A model generated the notes under the pieces. It was not told the DNA's origin, searched no databases, and saw only the letters and a list, made by a program, of their open reading frames with translations. Of a DNA stretch of 14,621 bases, positions 6,295 to 13,771 are shown one piece after another. Every line of letters begins with the position of its first letter. The first letter of the stretch is position 1. The translations under genes and the position numbers were made by a program. This stretch comes from CAZSRL01 sp964609615 (GTDB taxonomy: Bacteria; Bacillota_I; Bacilli_A; RF39; UBA660): assembly GCA_964609615.1 (NCBI GenBank), contig CAZSRL010000021.1, positions 1 to 14,621 of the forward strand. The letters run 5' to 3'.

Positions 6295-7320
6295 TTATTT
6301 ATTTGGATCAACTAATATTTTAATTTCTTCAGATGTACCAGATGTTAATCTTTCATATGCATCTTGAACTTCTTCGAGAGAAATAATTTCACTAACAAAT
6401 TTTAAAACATCTATTTTTTTGTCTCTCATTAATTCAATACAAGTTTGAAATTCTTCTTTTGTATATGCAATTGCACCTTGAATATCAATTTCATGTAGTA
6501 CTGCAACTACTGTTGGAATTGTTACTGGTGTAAGAGAAACACCAACTAATATAACTTTCCCTCCATTTTTAACTGTTGCAAGTGCACTAGATACAGCTGC
6601 AGAGTTTCCAGAACAGTCAATTACAATGTCAAAACCACCTTCAGTTTTTGTCATAATATTTTCTACAAACTTTTCATCAGTTGCATTTAAAAATTCATCA
6701 GCAACATTTAAGTCAACTGCTTTTTTACCTCTTAATTCATTTGTTTCAGATATTGCTACATAACTTGCACCTTCCATTTTAGCAAACATAGCACTTACTA
6801 AACCAATAACACCAGCACCAATTACTAAAACTTTATCTCCAACTTTAGTATCTGCTAAATGTATTGCATGAAGTCCAACTGCTGTTGGTTCAACCATTGC
6901 TACTTCATCATCAGTTATATTATCCGGTACTTTTATTACCATATCTTCACGTATGCTCATTTTTGGAGCAAGTGCTCCAGGGTTAGTTAAAGCAAGCCCA
7001 GTTGCATATGTCCAAGTTTGTGGACAGTATTGTGGATTTCCTTTCTTACATGCATAACATTCTCCGCAAGGGGATATAGGTAAAGCTGTAACTCTGTCTC
7101 CAACTTTTAAATCCTCTCTTGAACCAGGGTTAGTTACAACACCACAGTATTCATGTCCCATTACTAATCCAGCAGGTTCGCCTGCAACCCAATAATGAAT
7201 ATCAGAACCACATATACCACACTTTTTAACATCGATACAAACAGTTCCTTCTTTTTTTATAGGTTCATCAATTTCCTTAATTTCAAATTCTCTTTGTCCT
7301 TTAATTGCTACACTTTTCAT
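6295..7320 (-). CDS. Zinc-dependent medium-chain dehydrogenase (sorbitol/L-iditol or threonine dehydrogenase-like)
   Basis: This 341-residue protein starts at 7320 on minus after a strong AGGAGG. It is an MDR-superfamily alcohol/polyol dehydrogenase. Catalytic zinc ligands are C37 (CGICGSDIH), H56 and E57 (GHE). Four structural-zinc cysteines stand at 85, 88, 91 and 99. The nucleotide site has GAGVIG, and an acidic residue follows the second strand (ISETNELR), which suggests NAD rather than NADP. C-terminally, EIISLEEVQDAYERL is the usual family motif. The nearest named relatives are probably sorbitol/L-iditol 2-dehydrogenase or threonine/butanediol dehydrogenase; the substrate cannot be fixed from sequence, and no sugar transporter or kinase is next to it. 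It is transcribed alone, divergently from argS, and ends at the bidirectional terminator. Confidence 0.88.
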   Translation of the reverse strand: MKSVAIKGQREFEIKEIDEPIKKEGTVCIDVKKCGICGSDIHYWVAGEPAGLVMGHEYCGVVTNPGSREDLKVGDRVTALPISPCGECYACKKGNPQYCPQTWTYATGLALTNPGALAPKMSIREDMVIKVPDNITDDEVAMVEPTAVGLHAIHLADTKVGDKVLVIGAGVIGLVSAMFAKMEGASYVAISETNELRGKKAVDLNVADEFLNATDEKFVENIMTKTEGGFDIVIDCSGNSAAVSSALATVKNGGKVILVGVSLTPVTIPTVVAVLHEIDIQGAIAYTKEEFQTCIELMRDKKIDVLKFVSEIISLEEVQDAYERLTSGTSEEIKILVDPNK

Positions 7321-7348
7321 GTATAACCTCCTTCTACTTTACATTATT

Positions 7349-7377
7349 ATTATATCAAATAATTTAAATATTATAAA
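7349..7377 (-). promoter_or_regulatory. Promoter of the dehydrogenase gene
   Basis: On minus, TGATATAAT (7357 down to 7349) is an extended -10, with a weak TTTATA -35 at 7377-7372 and a 17-base spacer. The start would be near 7342, about 20 bases before the ATG, with AGGAGG in between. Confidence 0.5.
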
Positions 7378-7402
7378 ACAATAATAAAAAATAGTGTAAA
7401 GA

Positions 7403-7430
7403 ACACTTTTATTATCACTAAAAAAAGTGT
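7403..7430. repeat. Inverted repeat ACACTTTT-N12-AAAAGTGT in the divergent intergenic region
   Basis: ACACTTTT (7403-7410) and AAAAGTGT (7423-7430) are perfect complements around a 12-base spacer. Another AGTGT (7393-7397) forms a second dyad with ACACT (7403-7407). The right arm ends at the first base of the argS -10 box. A dyad between two divergent promoters and over one of them is a typical repressor operator layout; no regulator gene is adjacent. A hairpin in DNA or RNA is less likely, as it lies upstream of the start. Confidence 0.45.
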
Positions 7431-7435
7431 ATAAT
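7430..7435 (+). promoter_or_regulatory. argS promoter -10 box
   Basis: TATAAT at 7430-7435 lies about 24 bases before the ATG; the -35 region (TTTTAT, 7407-7412) is poor and overlaps the inverted repeat. There is no room for a T-box leader, so argS is not controlled by a T-box here. Confidence 0.5.
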
Positions 7436-7458
7436 ATAACAAATGAGGAAGTGATAAA

Positions 7459-9159
7459 ATGATTAATATAATAGAAAATACATTATTAATAGCGTTTGAA
7501 AAGTTAGGATTAAAAAATGAATTTTGTAAAGTAAATTTGTCAAATAGACCTGAATTATGTGATTATCAAATTAATAGTGTTTTTAATATAGCAAAAGAGC
7601 AAAAAAAGAATCCAATAGAAATTGGAGAAGAGTTAGTTAAAGAAATTAATAATATAGAAGATTTTTCTTCTTATTTTGAAAGTGTAGAGTTTGTTAAACC
7701 AGGTTTTATAAATATCAAAGTAAGTGATAAATTAATAAATAATACTTTAAATAAAATAAATGAAGATAAAAATATTGGAATAGAAGAAGTAGATAATAAA
7801 ATAACCTGTGTACTTGATTATGGAGGACCTAATATAGCAAAGCCTCTTCATGTAGGACATTTAAGAACAGCTCTAATTGGACAAAGTATGTATAAAATAT
7901 TAAAAGCTAAAGGGTATAACGCTTTAGGAGATGTTCACCTTGGTGATTATGGATTACAAATAGGACAAGTTATTTATGGCTTAAAGAATGAAAATATTAA
8001 AACAGAGGATATTACTATTAAAGTTCTTGATTATATATATCCTAAATATAGTAAGTTGTGTAAAGAAAATAAAGATATATATATAGAGTGTGAAAAACTA
8101 AGAAATAAATTACAACAAGGTGATAAAGAATGTAATGATTATTTTAAAGTTATTTTTGATATTAGTATTAAAGATATAAAAAGAATGTATAAGTTTTTAA
8201 ATGTTGAATTTGATTATTGGTATGGAGAAAAAGATGCTTTTCCATATATGAAAGATGTTCTAAAGTATTTTAATGATAAAAATCTAATAGAAGAAGACGA
8301 TGGAGCTTTAATTGTAAGAATCGTAAAAGATGATGATAAAAAGAAAATGCCACCATTATTATTACAAGGAAGTGATGGAGCATATTTATACGCTACTAGT
8401 GATATTGCTACTATATATCAAAGAATGAAAGATTTTAATCCTGATTATATATTGTATTTTGTAGACGGAAGACAAAGCCTACACTTTGAACAAGTTTTTA
8501 GAGCATGTGCTTTAAGTGGTCTTAGTGGAAATGCAAAACTAGAACATAATTTTAATGGAACAGTTAATGATGCTGAAGGAAAACCATTTAAAACAAGAAG
8601 TGGAGATACTGTAAAATTAGATAGTTTAATTAATGATATTAAAGAATGTTTTATTAATTCAAAAGAATCTAATAAAGATTTAAAACAAGAAGATATAGAT
8701 ATTATAGTTAATGCAATAATAAAGTTCGCAGAGCTTCAAAATAATCGTGAAAGAGATTATAACTTTGATATTTCAAAATTTGCAAGTGTTAATGGTAAAA
8801 CAGGACCTTATATTTTATATACTTCTTTAAGAATAAAAAAATTAATAAATGATAATATTATAGATAATGATATTTTAAGTGATAAAATATATAATAAACA
8901 AGATAAAGAATTAAGAATGAAACTATTAGAAATAAATGATGTAGTAACAAAATCAGCTGATACAAGAATGCCTCACTTTATTGCAGATTATTTATATGAT
9001 TTATGTGTATTAACAAATGCATTTTATCAAAATAATAATATAAATACTTTAACCGATGAATCTAATAAAAATGATTGGATTAATTTATTAAAACTAACAT
9101 ATAAAGTAATAGAAAAATTATTAAGTTTATTAGTAATAAAAATACCAAGTGAAATGTAA
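7459..9159 (+). CDS. argS: Arginyl-tRNA synthetase
   Basis: ArgRS, a class I enzyme, charges tRNA-Arg in the cytosol. It has 566 residues, close to the usual 550-590. The start ATG 7459 follows GAGGAAGTGATAAA. Residues 1-90 form the ArgS-specific N-terminal domain (PGFINIK near 81-87). The HIGH motif appears as KPLHVGHLRTALIG with HVGH at 131-134, and GDVHLGDYGLQIG at 157-169 is family-typical. GKPFKTRSG at 374-382 occupies the KMSKS position. The C-terminal DALR anticodon-binding domain covers roughly 440-566 (GPYILYT, MPHFIADYLYDLC) and ends IKIPSEM. It is transcribed alone: a terminator stem includes its own stop codon. Confidence 0.95.
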   Translation: MINIIENTLLIAFEKLGLKNEFCKVNLSNRPELCDYQINSVFNIAKEQKKNPIEIGEELVKEINNIEDFSSYFESVEFVKPGFINIKVSDKLINNTLNKINEDKNIGIEEVDNKITCVLDYGGPNIAKPLHVGHLRTALIGQSMYKILKAKGYNALGDVHLGDYGLQIGQVIYGLKNENIKTEDITIKVLDYIYPKYSKLCKENKDIYIECEKLRNKLQQGDKECNDYFKVIFDISIKDIKRMYKFLNVEFDYWYGEKDAFPYMKDVLKYFNDKNLIEEDDGALIVRIVKDDDKKKMPPLLLQGSDGAYLYATSDIATIYQRMKDFNPDYILYFVDGRQSLHFEQVFRACALSGLSGNAKLEHNFNGTVNDAEGKPFKTRSGDTVKLDSLINDIKECFINSKESNKDLKQEDIDIIVNAIIKFAELQNNRERDYNFDISKFASVNGKTGPYILYTSLRIKKLINDNIIDNDILSDKIYNKQDKELRMKLLEINDVVTKSADTRMPHFIADYLYDLCVLTNAFYQNNNINTLTDESNKNDWINLLKLTYKVIEKLLSLLVIKIPSEM

Positions 9160-9182
9160 GAAATATTCTTACATTTTTTTTT
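9152..9182 (+). terminator. argS rho-independent terminator
   Basis: The stem ATGTAAGAA/TTCTTACAT (9154-9162 with 9166-9174) is followed by T8. The argS stop codon (9157-9159) lies inside the left arm. Confidence 0.85.
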
Positions 9183-9218
9183 AAAAAAAGAAATATTCAA
9201 TATAATAAGTGGTTTTAT

Positions 9219-9247
9219 TTGACTTTAAAAGATATTGGAATTATAAT
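9219..9247 (+). promoter_or_regulatory. Promoter TTGACT-N17-TATAAT of the YhgE/Pip-like gene
   Basis: TTGACT (9219-9224) and TATAAT (9242-9247) have the ideal 17-base spacing. The start near 9254 leaves a leader of about 30 bases with GGGGG as ribosome binding site. Confidence 0.7.
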
Positions 9248-9284
9248 AAAACACAATTTATATAATTTATAAGGGGGTTAAAAT

Positions 9285-11180
9285 ATGAAAAAATTAAATT
9301 TTAAAAAAGCATTAATAATATTTGGAATAATAATAATTCCTTTAATATATAGTACTGTATATTTAAAAGCATTTTGGAATCCATATGGTAAGTTAGATAA
9401 GGTACCAGTTGCTTTAATAAATAATGATGAATGTACTAAAAACTGTATGGGAACTAAACTTATTAATGAATTAAAAAAAAGTGGTGACTTTAAATATAGT
9501 GTAGTAACTGAAAAAGAAGGTAAAGATGGACTAAATAATAAAAAATATTATGCTACTATTTCTATACCAAAAGACTTTACAAAGAGTTTAAACAACGCTA
9601 CTAATGAAAACAGAAAGAAAACTGTTGTTAAATATAGTCCAAATAATAAAACTAATTTTTTAGCAAGTCAAATACTAAATAGTGCTGTTGTTAGAATAGA
9701 AAATCAATTACTAAAAGAATCAACTGGTAAAATAGTAAATACTTTGTCTAATAAACTAAAAGATGTTCCTAATGAAACATCATTAATAAGTGATGGACTA
9801 GCAAGAATTAATAATGGAACAAATATAGTAAAGAATGGAAGCAAAACATTATATAAAGGAACTAACAAATTAAATGTAAATTATAATGAATTTAATAATG
9901 GAATAATAAATTTAAACAATGGATCAAATGAATTACTAAATAAATATAAAGTATTTAACAGTGGTGTTAATAAAATATGTGAGGGAACAAATCAGTTAAA
10001 TACAGAAGCAAGTGGTCTTGATAATTTTGTAAAACTTATTAATTATGATGTAGCTCAATATGGAAAAGCAAATACTTATATTAATGATGGATATAATTTA
10101 TTAAGTGAGTTATACAGTTCTGGTTTATTAGAAACTAATTTAGAACTAAAAGATAAAGTAAATACTTATTTAAATAGTACAAACTTTTCTAAAGAAGAAG
10201 CAACTGCTTTATATAACTCTTTACAACAACTAAAAATAGGAGCAAATACATCTATTCCTAGATTACAAGGAGGTATTAATTCACTAAATACTAATATTAA
10301 TACATTAAATACTGGATCAAATTATGTTTTAAATGGAATAAACACACTTAATAATGGAATAAATACACTTAACACTTCTTCTGATAAAATAAAATCCGGA
10401 ATAAATGAATTAAATAACGGGACAAATACACTTTATAAAGGTAGTGAAACTTTAAATAATGGTGTAGTGAGTGCAAAAAATGAAGTTGATAGTAAAATAA
10501 ATGAAACTAAAAAAGAAACTAAAAAACTAAATGGTTTAAGTTCTTATTCTAAAGAACCAATAAAAGTAAAAGAAAAAACTATAAGTAAAATAAATAATTA
10601 TGGCGAAGCATTTGCTCCATACTTTATATCATTATCATTATGGGTAGGTGGAATTTTAATTCTTGTAGGATTATATTATGATCCAGAAAGAAGATTTAAA
10701 CATCTAGGAAGAGATACAGATAATAAATTATTAACAGTTGGTTTATATGCTTTAATTGGAATAATACAAGCACTTATTTTAGGTAGTTTATTACATTTAT
10801 TCCTAGACTTTAATATTACAAATATATTCTTATATTATAGTTCATGTGTAATAATATCAATTACATTCTTATCAATTATATTATTTTTCTTCTTTCATTT
10901 TAAAGATGTTGGGAAGTTTTTAGCAATATTTATGCTTGTAGTACAACTTGCTGCTTGTGGAGGTACATTTCCAATGGAAACTGAACCAGCCCTATATCAA
11001 GCAATATATCCATATATGCCAATGACATATTCAGTTGATTTATTAAAACAATCACTTGTTGATATAAATAATGTTTATTTACTAAAAAACTTATCTGTTT
11101 TATTTGGTATGTGGTTATTATTTTCAATACTTACTATAATATTTGGTATTATAAAAGAAAAATTTAAAATAAAAAAATAA
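9285..11180 (+). CDS. YhgE/Pip-family membrane protein with long extracellular repeat domain
   Basis: This 631-residue protein starts at ATG 9285 after AAGGGGG. One transmembrane helix lies near 8-28, followed by VPVALINND (the conserved strand of YhgE/Pip and ESX-associated proteins). A large extracellular region (about 30-445) is filled with regular repeats of the form L-N-x-G-x-N-x-L, especially 170-250 and 320-405, which should form a long helical stalk. The C-terminal part has five or six membrane helices (about 446-625), with AACGGTFPME and PYMPMTYSVDLLK, the family signature before the last helix. It belongs to the ABC-2 permease-like fold. Relatives include phage-infection protein Pip and EsaA-type secretion accessories; the cellular role is unsettled. 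No type VII secretion genes are visible nearby. It has its own promoter and terminator. Confidence 0.85.
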   Translation: MKKLNFKKALIIFGIIIIPLIYSTVYLKAFWNPYGKLDKVPVALINNDECTKNCMGTKLINELKKSGDFKYSVVTEKEGKDGLNNKKYYATISIPKDFTKSLNNATNENRKKTVVKYSPNNKTNFLASQILNSAVVRIENQLLKESTGKIVNTLSNKLKDVPNETSLISDGLARINNGTNIVKNGSKTLYKGTNKLNVNYNEFNNGIINLNNGSNELLNKYKVFNSGVNKICEGTNQLNTEASGLDNFVKLINYDVAQYGKANTYINDGYNLLSELYSSGLLETNLELKDKVNTYLNSTNFSKEEATALYNSLQQLKIGANTSIPRLQGGINSLNTNINTLNTGSNYVLNGINTLNNGINTLNTSSDKIKSGINELNNGTNTLYKGSETLNNGVVSAKNEVDSKINETKKETKKLNGLSSYSKEPIKVKEKTISKINNYGEAFAPYFISLSLWVGGILILVGLYYDPERRFKHLGRDTDNKLLTVGLYALIGIIQALILGSLLHLFLDFNITNIFLYYSSCVIISITFLSIILFFFFHFKDVGKFLAIFMLVVQLAACGGTFPMETEPALYQAIYPYMPMTYSVDLLKQSLVDINNVYLLKNLSVLFGMWLLFSILTIIFGIIKEKFKIKK

Positions 11181-11187
11181 TTATTAT

Positions 11188-11224
11188 TTTAAGACTTAAT
11201 AATATAATGTTAGGTCTTTTTTCT
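11188..11224 (+). terminator. Terminator after the YhgE/Pip-like gene
   Basis: AAGACTTAA pairs with TTAGGTCTT (11191-11199 with 11210-11218, one G-T pair), followed by a T-run to 11222. Confidence 0.7.
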
Positions 11225-11259
11225 TTACATTTTTTTAACAAAAAAAATATTTATAATAA

Positions 11260-11288
11260 TTGATATTTTATATATTAAATGATATAAT
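11260..11288 (+). promoter_or_regulatory. Promoter TTGATA-N17-TATAAT of the HD-domain gene
   Basis: TTGATA (11260-11265), a 17-base spacer and TATAAT (11283-11288) with an added TGa extension form an almost ideal promoter. The start would be near 11295, so AAGGAG at 11297-11302 lies at the very 5' end of the message. Confidence 0.7.
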
Positions 11289-11314
11289 TTATTAGCAAGG
11301 AGTTCTGATAGAAG

Positions 11315-11803
11315 ATGAAATTATTGGAAAAAGAAAAAAACGAATATAAAAATATATATAATAAAATTAATGAAAATAAAAAATGGAATGAATTAGCTAA
11401 TGAAAGACATCATGGAATTACTAGACTTGAACATACTAATAGAGTAGCGTATTTAAGTTTCTTAATGTCAAAGTTATTTAAAATGGATTCTCAAATTGTA
11501 ACAAGAGGAGCATTGCTTCATGACTTTTACACAACAAAAGACTTAAATGGATGTCCACTTCGTGAAGTACATAAAATACATCCATATGTTGCTTTAAATA
11601 ATTCTATGAAGTATTATAATTTAACTGAAGTTGAAAAAAATATAATTACTTCTCATATGTTTCCATTTAATGTGGAAATACCAAAATTTAAAGAAAGTAT
11701 TATAGTTGGACTTGCAGATAAATTAGTAGCGACATTTGAATTTGTTAGATTTAATTCTAAAAACTATGCATATTTTATACTTTTATTTATTTCAACTAGA
11801 TAA
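11315..11803 (+). CDS. HD-domain phosphohydrolase
   Basis: This 162-residue protein begins at ATG 11315; AAGGAG lies 12 bases upstream, longer than usual. The metal-binding HD pattern is clear: H40 in GITRLEHTNRVAY, H69-D70 in GALLHDFY, H89 (IHPYVA), H114 in ITSHMFPFN, and D135 in GLADKLVAT. HD proteins hydrolyse phosphate esters, often of nucleotides or alarmones, with bound divalent metal. The exact substrate is unknown. The C-terminus (AYFILLFISTR) is hydrophobic and short. Its last codons form the left arm of an inverted repeat that may terminate transcription before the tRNA gene. Confidence 0.85.
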   Translation: MKLLEKEKNEYKNIYNKINENKKWNELANERHHGITRLEHTNRVAYLSFLMSKLFKMDSQIVTRGALLHDFYTTKDLNGCPLREVHKIHPYVALNNSMKYYNLTEVEKNIITSHMFPFNVEIPKFKESIIVGLADKLVATFEFVRFNSKNYAYFILLFISTR

Positions 11804-11814
11804 AAGTATTTTTA
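11777..11814 (+). terminator. Possible A/T-only terminator overlapping the end of the HD gene
   Basis: ATACTTTTAT (11777-11786) and ATAAAAGTAT (11800-11809) are a perfect 10-bp inverted repeat around a 13-base loop, followed by TTTTTA. The stem has only two G-C pairs, so termination may be leaky and let transcription reach the tRNA six bases further on. Confidence 0.4.
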
Positions 11815-11819
11815 TATGT

Positions 11820-11896
<77 letters not shown>

Positions 11897-11917
11897 ATAA
11901 TTATTAAGGAGATAAAA

Positions 11918-12382
11918 ATGAAAGATAGAAAAAAATTAATTATAGTTTTACTAGCAATTTTTATAATAGGAATTATAACTTTTATTGTTTTATATAATGG
12001 TAAAAAAACAAATGTAATTATTAGTTCTAAATTTACCGCAGTATTAACTGTAGATAGATTAGGTAATATTAAGGATGTTAAATTAAGTACAAAAGATGCT
12101 AAATTTATAACTAAAAAATTATTAAAAGGAAAAAACATAGAAGATGCTCCTAAAATATTAATAAATAAAGCTATTGAGAAAAAATATTTAAATAAAGAAG
12201 CATATAGTTATAATATGGAAATATCTATAGATTCTCATAATAAAAAAATAATTAATTCATATACAAAAAAAATGAACAAAGGTGTTAAAGGAAAATTAAA
12301 AAACAAAGCATTTATTGAACTTGAATATGTAGGTTGTACATGTCAAAGGAAAGAATGTAGTACAATTAAAAAAAGTTGTTAA
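11918..12382 (+). CDS. Membrane-anchored protein resembling the extracellular part of RsgI-type anti-sigma factors, with a Cys-rich tail
   Basis: The start is ATG 11918 behind TTAAGGAG; a longer ORF from 11870 would begin inside the tRNA and is rejected. Of 154 residues, 8-26 form one transmembrane helix with basic residues before it, so the rest should be outside the cell. FTAVLTVDRLGNIKDVKL, then KKLLKGKNIEDAPKILINKAIEKKYL recall the RsgI juxtamembrane domain (strand with Gly-Asn, 'll..l.lkgk..edai..ii..a...gyl'). However, the cytoplasmic anti-sigma domain is missing and no sigI is present, so the match is only moderate. The end is odd, with four cysteines (140, 142, 147, 154) in the last 15 residues. 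It precedes dedA by 12 bases, probably in one transcript. Confidence 0.7.
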   Translation: MKDRKKLIIVLLAIFIIGIITFIVLYNGKKTNVIISSKFTAVLTVDRLGNIKDVKLSTKDAKFITKKLLKGKNIEDAPKILINKAIEKKYLNKEAYSYNMEISIDSHNKKIINSYTKKMNKGVKGKLKNKAFIELEYVGCTCQRKECSTIKKSC

Positions 12383-12394
12383 GGAAGGACAAAA

Positions 12395-13033
12395 ATGGAT
12401 TTAATAAAAACAGTAATAGATTTTATTTTACATATTGATACTCATTTAGGTGAAATAATAAGTAATTATGGATTAATTACTTATCTTATTTTATTTGGAA
12501 TAATTTTTATAGAAACTGGTGTTGTTATAATGCCATTTTTACCGGGAGATTCACTTATATTTGCTGCTTCTGCTTTTGCAGCTATTGGTAAACTTAATAT
12601 AATTGTATTATATATAATATGTTTATTCGCGGCAGTACTTGGGGACACAGTAAACTTTGAAATAGGTAAATTCTTTGAAAATAAAAGTTTAGAAAATTCA
12701 AAACTAATAAAAAAAGAATATTTAGAAAGAACACAAAACTTCTTTAAAAGACATGGGGGTAAATCTATTGTAATAGCGAGATTTATTCCTATAATTAGAA
12801 CATTTGCTCCTTTTGTCGCAGGTATAGGTAAGATGAAATATACTAGATTTATAAGATATAACTTTTTAGGTGGTTTTCTTTGGGTAACAACATTTTGTTC
12901 ACTAGGATACTTTTTTGGAAATATTCCATTTGTAGAAAAAAACTTTTCATTAGTTGTATATGCAATAATATTTATTTCAGTACTTCCTGTTATAATAACG
13001 TTTATTAATACTAAATTTAAAAAGAAAAAATAA
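12395..13033 (+). CDS. DedA-family (VTT domain) membrane protein
   Basis: This 212-residue protein starts at ATG 12395 behind AAGGAAGGA. DedA proteins are membrane transporters thought to flip lipids such as undecaprenyl phosphate or phosphatidylethanolamine. Family landmarks are E40, PFLPGDSLIF (47-56), GD at 83-84 followed by NFEIGKFF, FFKRHGGKSIVIARFIPIIRTFAPFVAGIGKM (117-147) with R129 and R135, N156 and GGFLW (159-163). Hydrophobic segments match the usual topology. The length is standard. It is co-transcribed with the RsgI-like gene; no terminator is visible before the T-box promoter. Confidence 0.92.
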   Translation: MDLIKTVIDFILHIDTHLGEIISNYGLITYLILFGIIFIETGVVIMPFLPGDSLIFAASAFAAIGKLNIIVLYIICLFAAVLGDTVNFEIGKFFENKSLENSKLIKKEYLERTQNFFKRHGGKSIVIARFIPIIRTFAPFVAGIGKMKYTRFIRYNFLGGFLWVTTFCSLGYFFGNIPFVEKNFSLVVYAIIFISVLPVIITFINTKFKKKK

Positions 13034-13040
13034 AATAAAG

Positions 13041-13069
13041 TTGAAAAAAATAACTAATATGTGTATAAT
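13041..13069 (+). promoter_or_regulatory. Promoter TTGAAA-N17-TATAAT of the thrS T-box transcript
   Basis: TTGAAA (13041-13046) and TATAAT (13064-13069) are 17 bases apart. The start near 13076 places the whole T-box leader in the transcript. Confidence 0.7.
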
Positions 13070-13075
13070 TAGTTT

Positions 13076-13272
13076 ATAAATCGTTAAGAAAAGGACTAGA
13101 TTATTAAGTATATTTTTTAAGAGAGTTCATGTTTGGTGTAAATGAATAAAATAAATTAATAGTTACTACCTTTTTAGAGAGTTAATAAACTCCGGTTAAA
13201 AGCCGTTATATTAATTAAGTAAATGGTAGGATGGTACCGTGTTTAAACACTCCTTATATGGGAGTTTTTTTA
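13076..13272 (+). promoter_or_regulatory. Threonine T-box riboswitch leader
   Basis: Uncharged tRNA-Thr should bind this leader and prevent termination. Stem I marks are AGAGAG (13120-13125), GGTG followed by AA (13135-13141) and the specifier ACT (13165-13167, a Thr codon followed by A; ACC directly after also codes Thr). Stem III may be CGG/CCG around 13193-13205. The T-box core is AGGATGGTACCGTG (13228-13241). The antiterminator folds exactly: AGGA/TCCT (13228-13231 with 13251-13254), the 7-base bulge TGGTACC able to pair with tRNA ACCA, and GTG/CAC closing the TTTAAA loop. The competing terminator is ACTCC/GGAGT (13249-13253 with 13261-13265) plus T-run. The downstream thrS agrees with the Thr specifier. 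An ORF starting at 13231 lies in this leader and is not real. Confidence 0.92.
13249..13272 (+). terminator. T-box regulatory terminator
   Basis: ACTCC/GGAGT with loop TTATATG, then TTTTTTT. Its left arm is shared with the right arm of the antiterminator. Confidence 0.85.
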
Positions 13273-13290
13273 ATTATAGAAAGGAATAAT

Positions 13291-13524
13291 ATGAAAGATA
13301 ATAATTTTAATAGTTTAAAACCTAATTTAAATAATTTGCAAAAAGAAAGAGAAGATATGAAAACACAACTATCTAATATTAGAACAAGTGATGGAATGAG
13401 TGGTAATAAAATGCCTCAAACCCCAGCCATAACAAATGAAATTAATAAAAGAAGCAATCCAAATAAAAAAACAAATAATCCATATGGATATAATAGAATT
13501 AGTGGAAGAGGAGGTATAAAATGA
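13291..13524 (+). CDS. Small hydrophilic protein of unknown function, first gene after the T-box
   Basis: ATG 13291 follows AAAGGAA; 77 residues. The first half is helical and charged (NNLQKEREDMKTQL). The second half is rich in Asn, Pro, Lys and Gly (NEINKRSNPNKKTNNPYGYN, ending SGRGGIK) and probably disordered. No membrane segment, cysteine or known domain is seen. It ends in TGA overlapping the next start codon (ATGA), so the two small genes are translationally coupled. Being under threonine T-box control it may serve growth or translation, but that is inference. Confidence 0.6.
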   Translation: MKDNNFNSLKPNLNNLQKEREDMKTQLSNIRTSDGMSGNKMPQTPAITNEINKRSNPNKKTNNPYGYNRISGRGGIK

Positions 13525-13769
13525 ATAATAGAATAGATTATTATGAATTTGAAAATGGAATAGAAAAAAAGATGCAAGAACTTTTATATCAAAAAAAAGT
13601 TATATTAAAGAAACTTTATAAAGATGATATTTCATATGAAGAAAGAGATTTTTTAGAATATTTACTATATAAAATAAAAATTGAATTAAATCAATTAGAT
13701 GAACTTTATAATCCTGTTGTAATTAATGAAGAAAGAAAAGAACAAGTAAAAAGAAAGAGAGGATGGTAA
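13521..13769 (+). CDS. Small coiled-coil protein of unknown function between the T-box and thrS
   Basis: This 82-residue protein overlaps the previous gene by four bases and is preceded by GGAAGAGGAGG (13503-13513), a strong ribosome binding site. It is nearly all helix and charged: EKKMQELLYQKKVILKKLY, a turn with DDISYEERD, then FLEYLLYKIKIELNQLDELY, ending in a basic RKRGW tail. The two helices could form an antiparallel hairpin. It ends two bases before thrS. No family is recognised. Confidence 0.65.
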   Translation: MNNRIDYYEFENGIEKKMQELLYQKKVILKKLYKDDISYEERDFLEYLLYKIKIELNQLDELYNPVVINEERKEQVKRKRGW

Positions 13770-13771
13770 AA

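Noticed and set aside
10930..11127. 65-residue ORF on the minus strand
   Set aside because: It lies opposite the conserved C-terminal membrane region of the YhgE/Pip-like gene.
13231..13290. Start inside the T-box for the 77-residue gene
   Set aside because: These bases are the T-box core and terminator; ATG 13291 has its own ribosome binding site.
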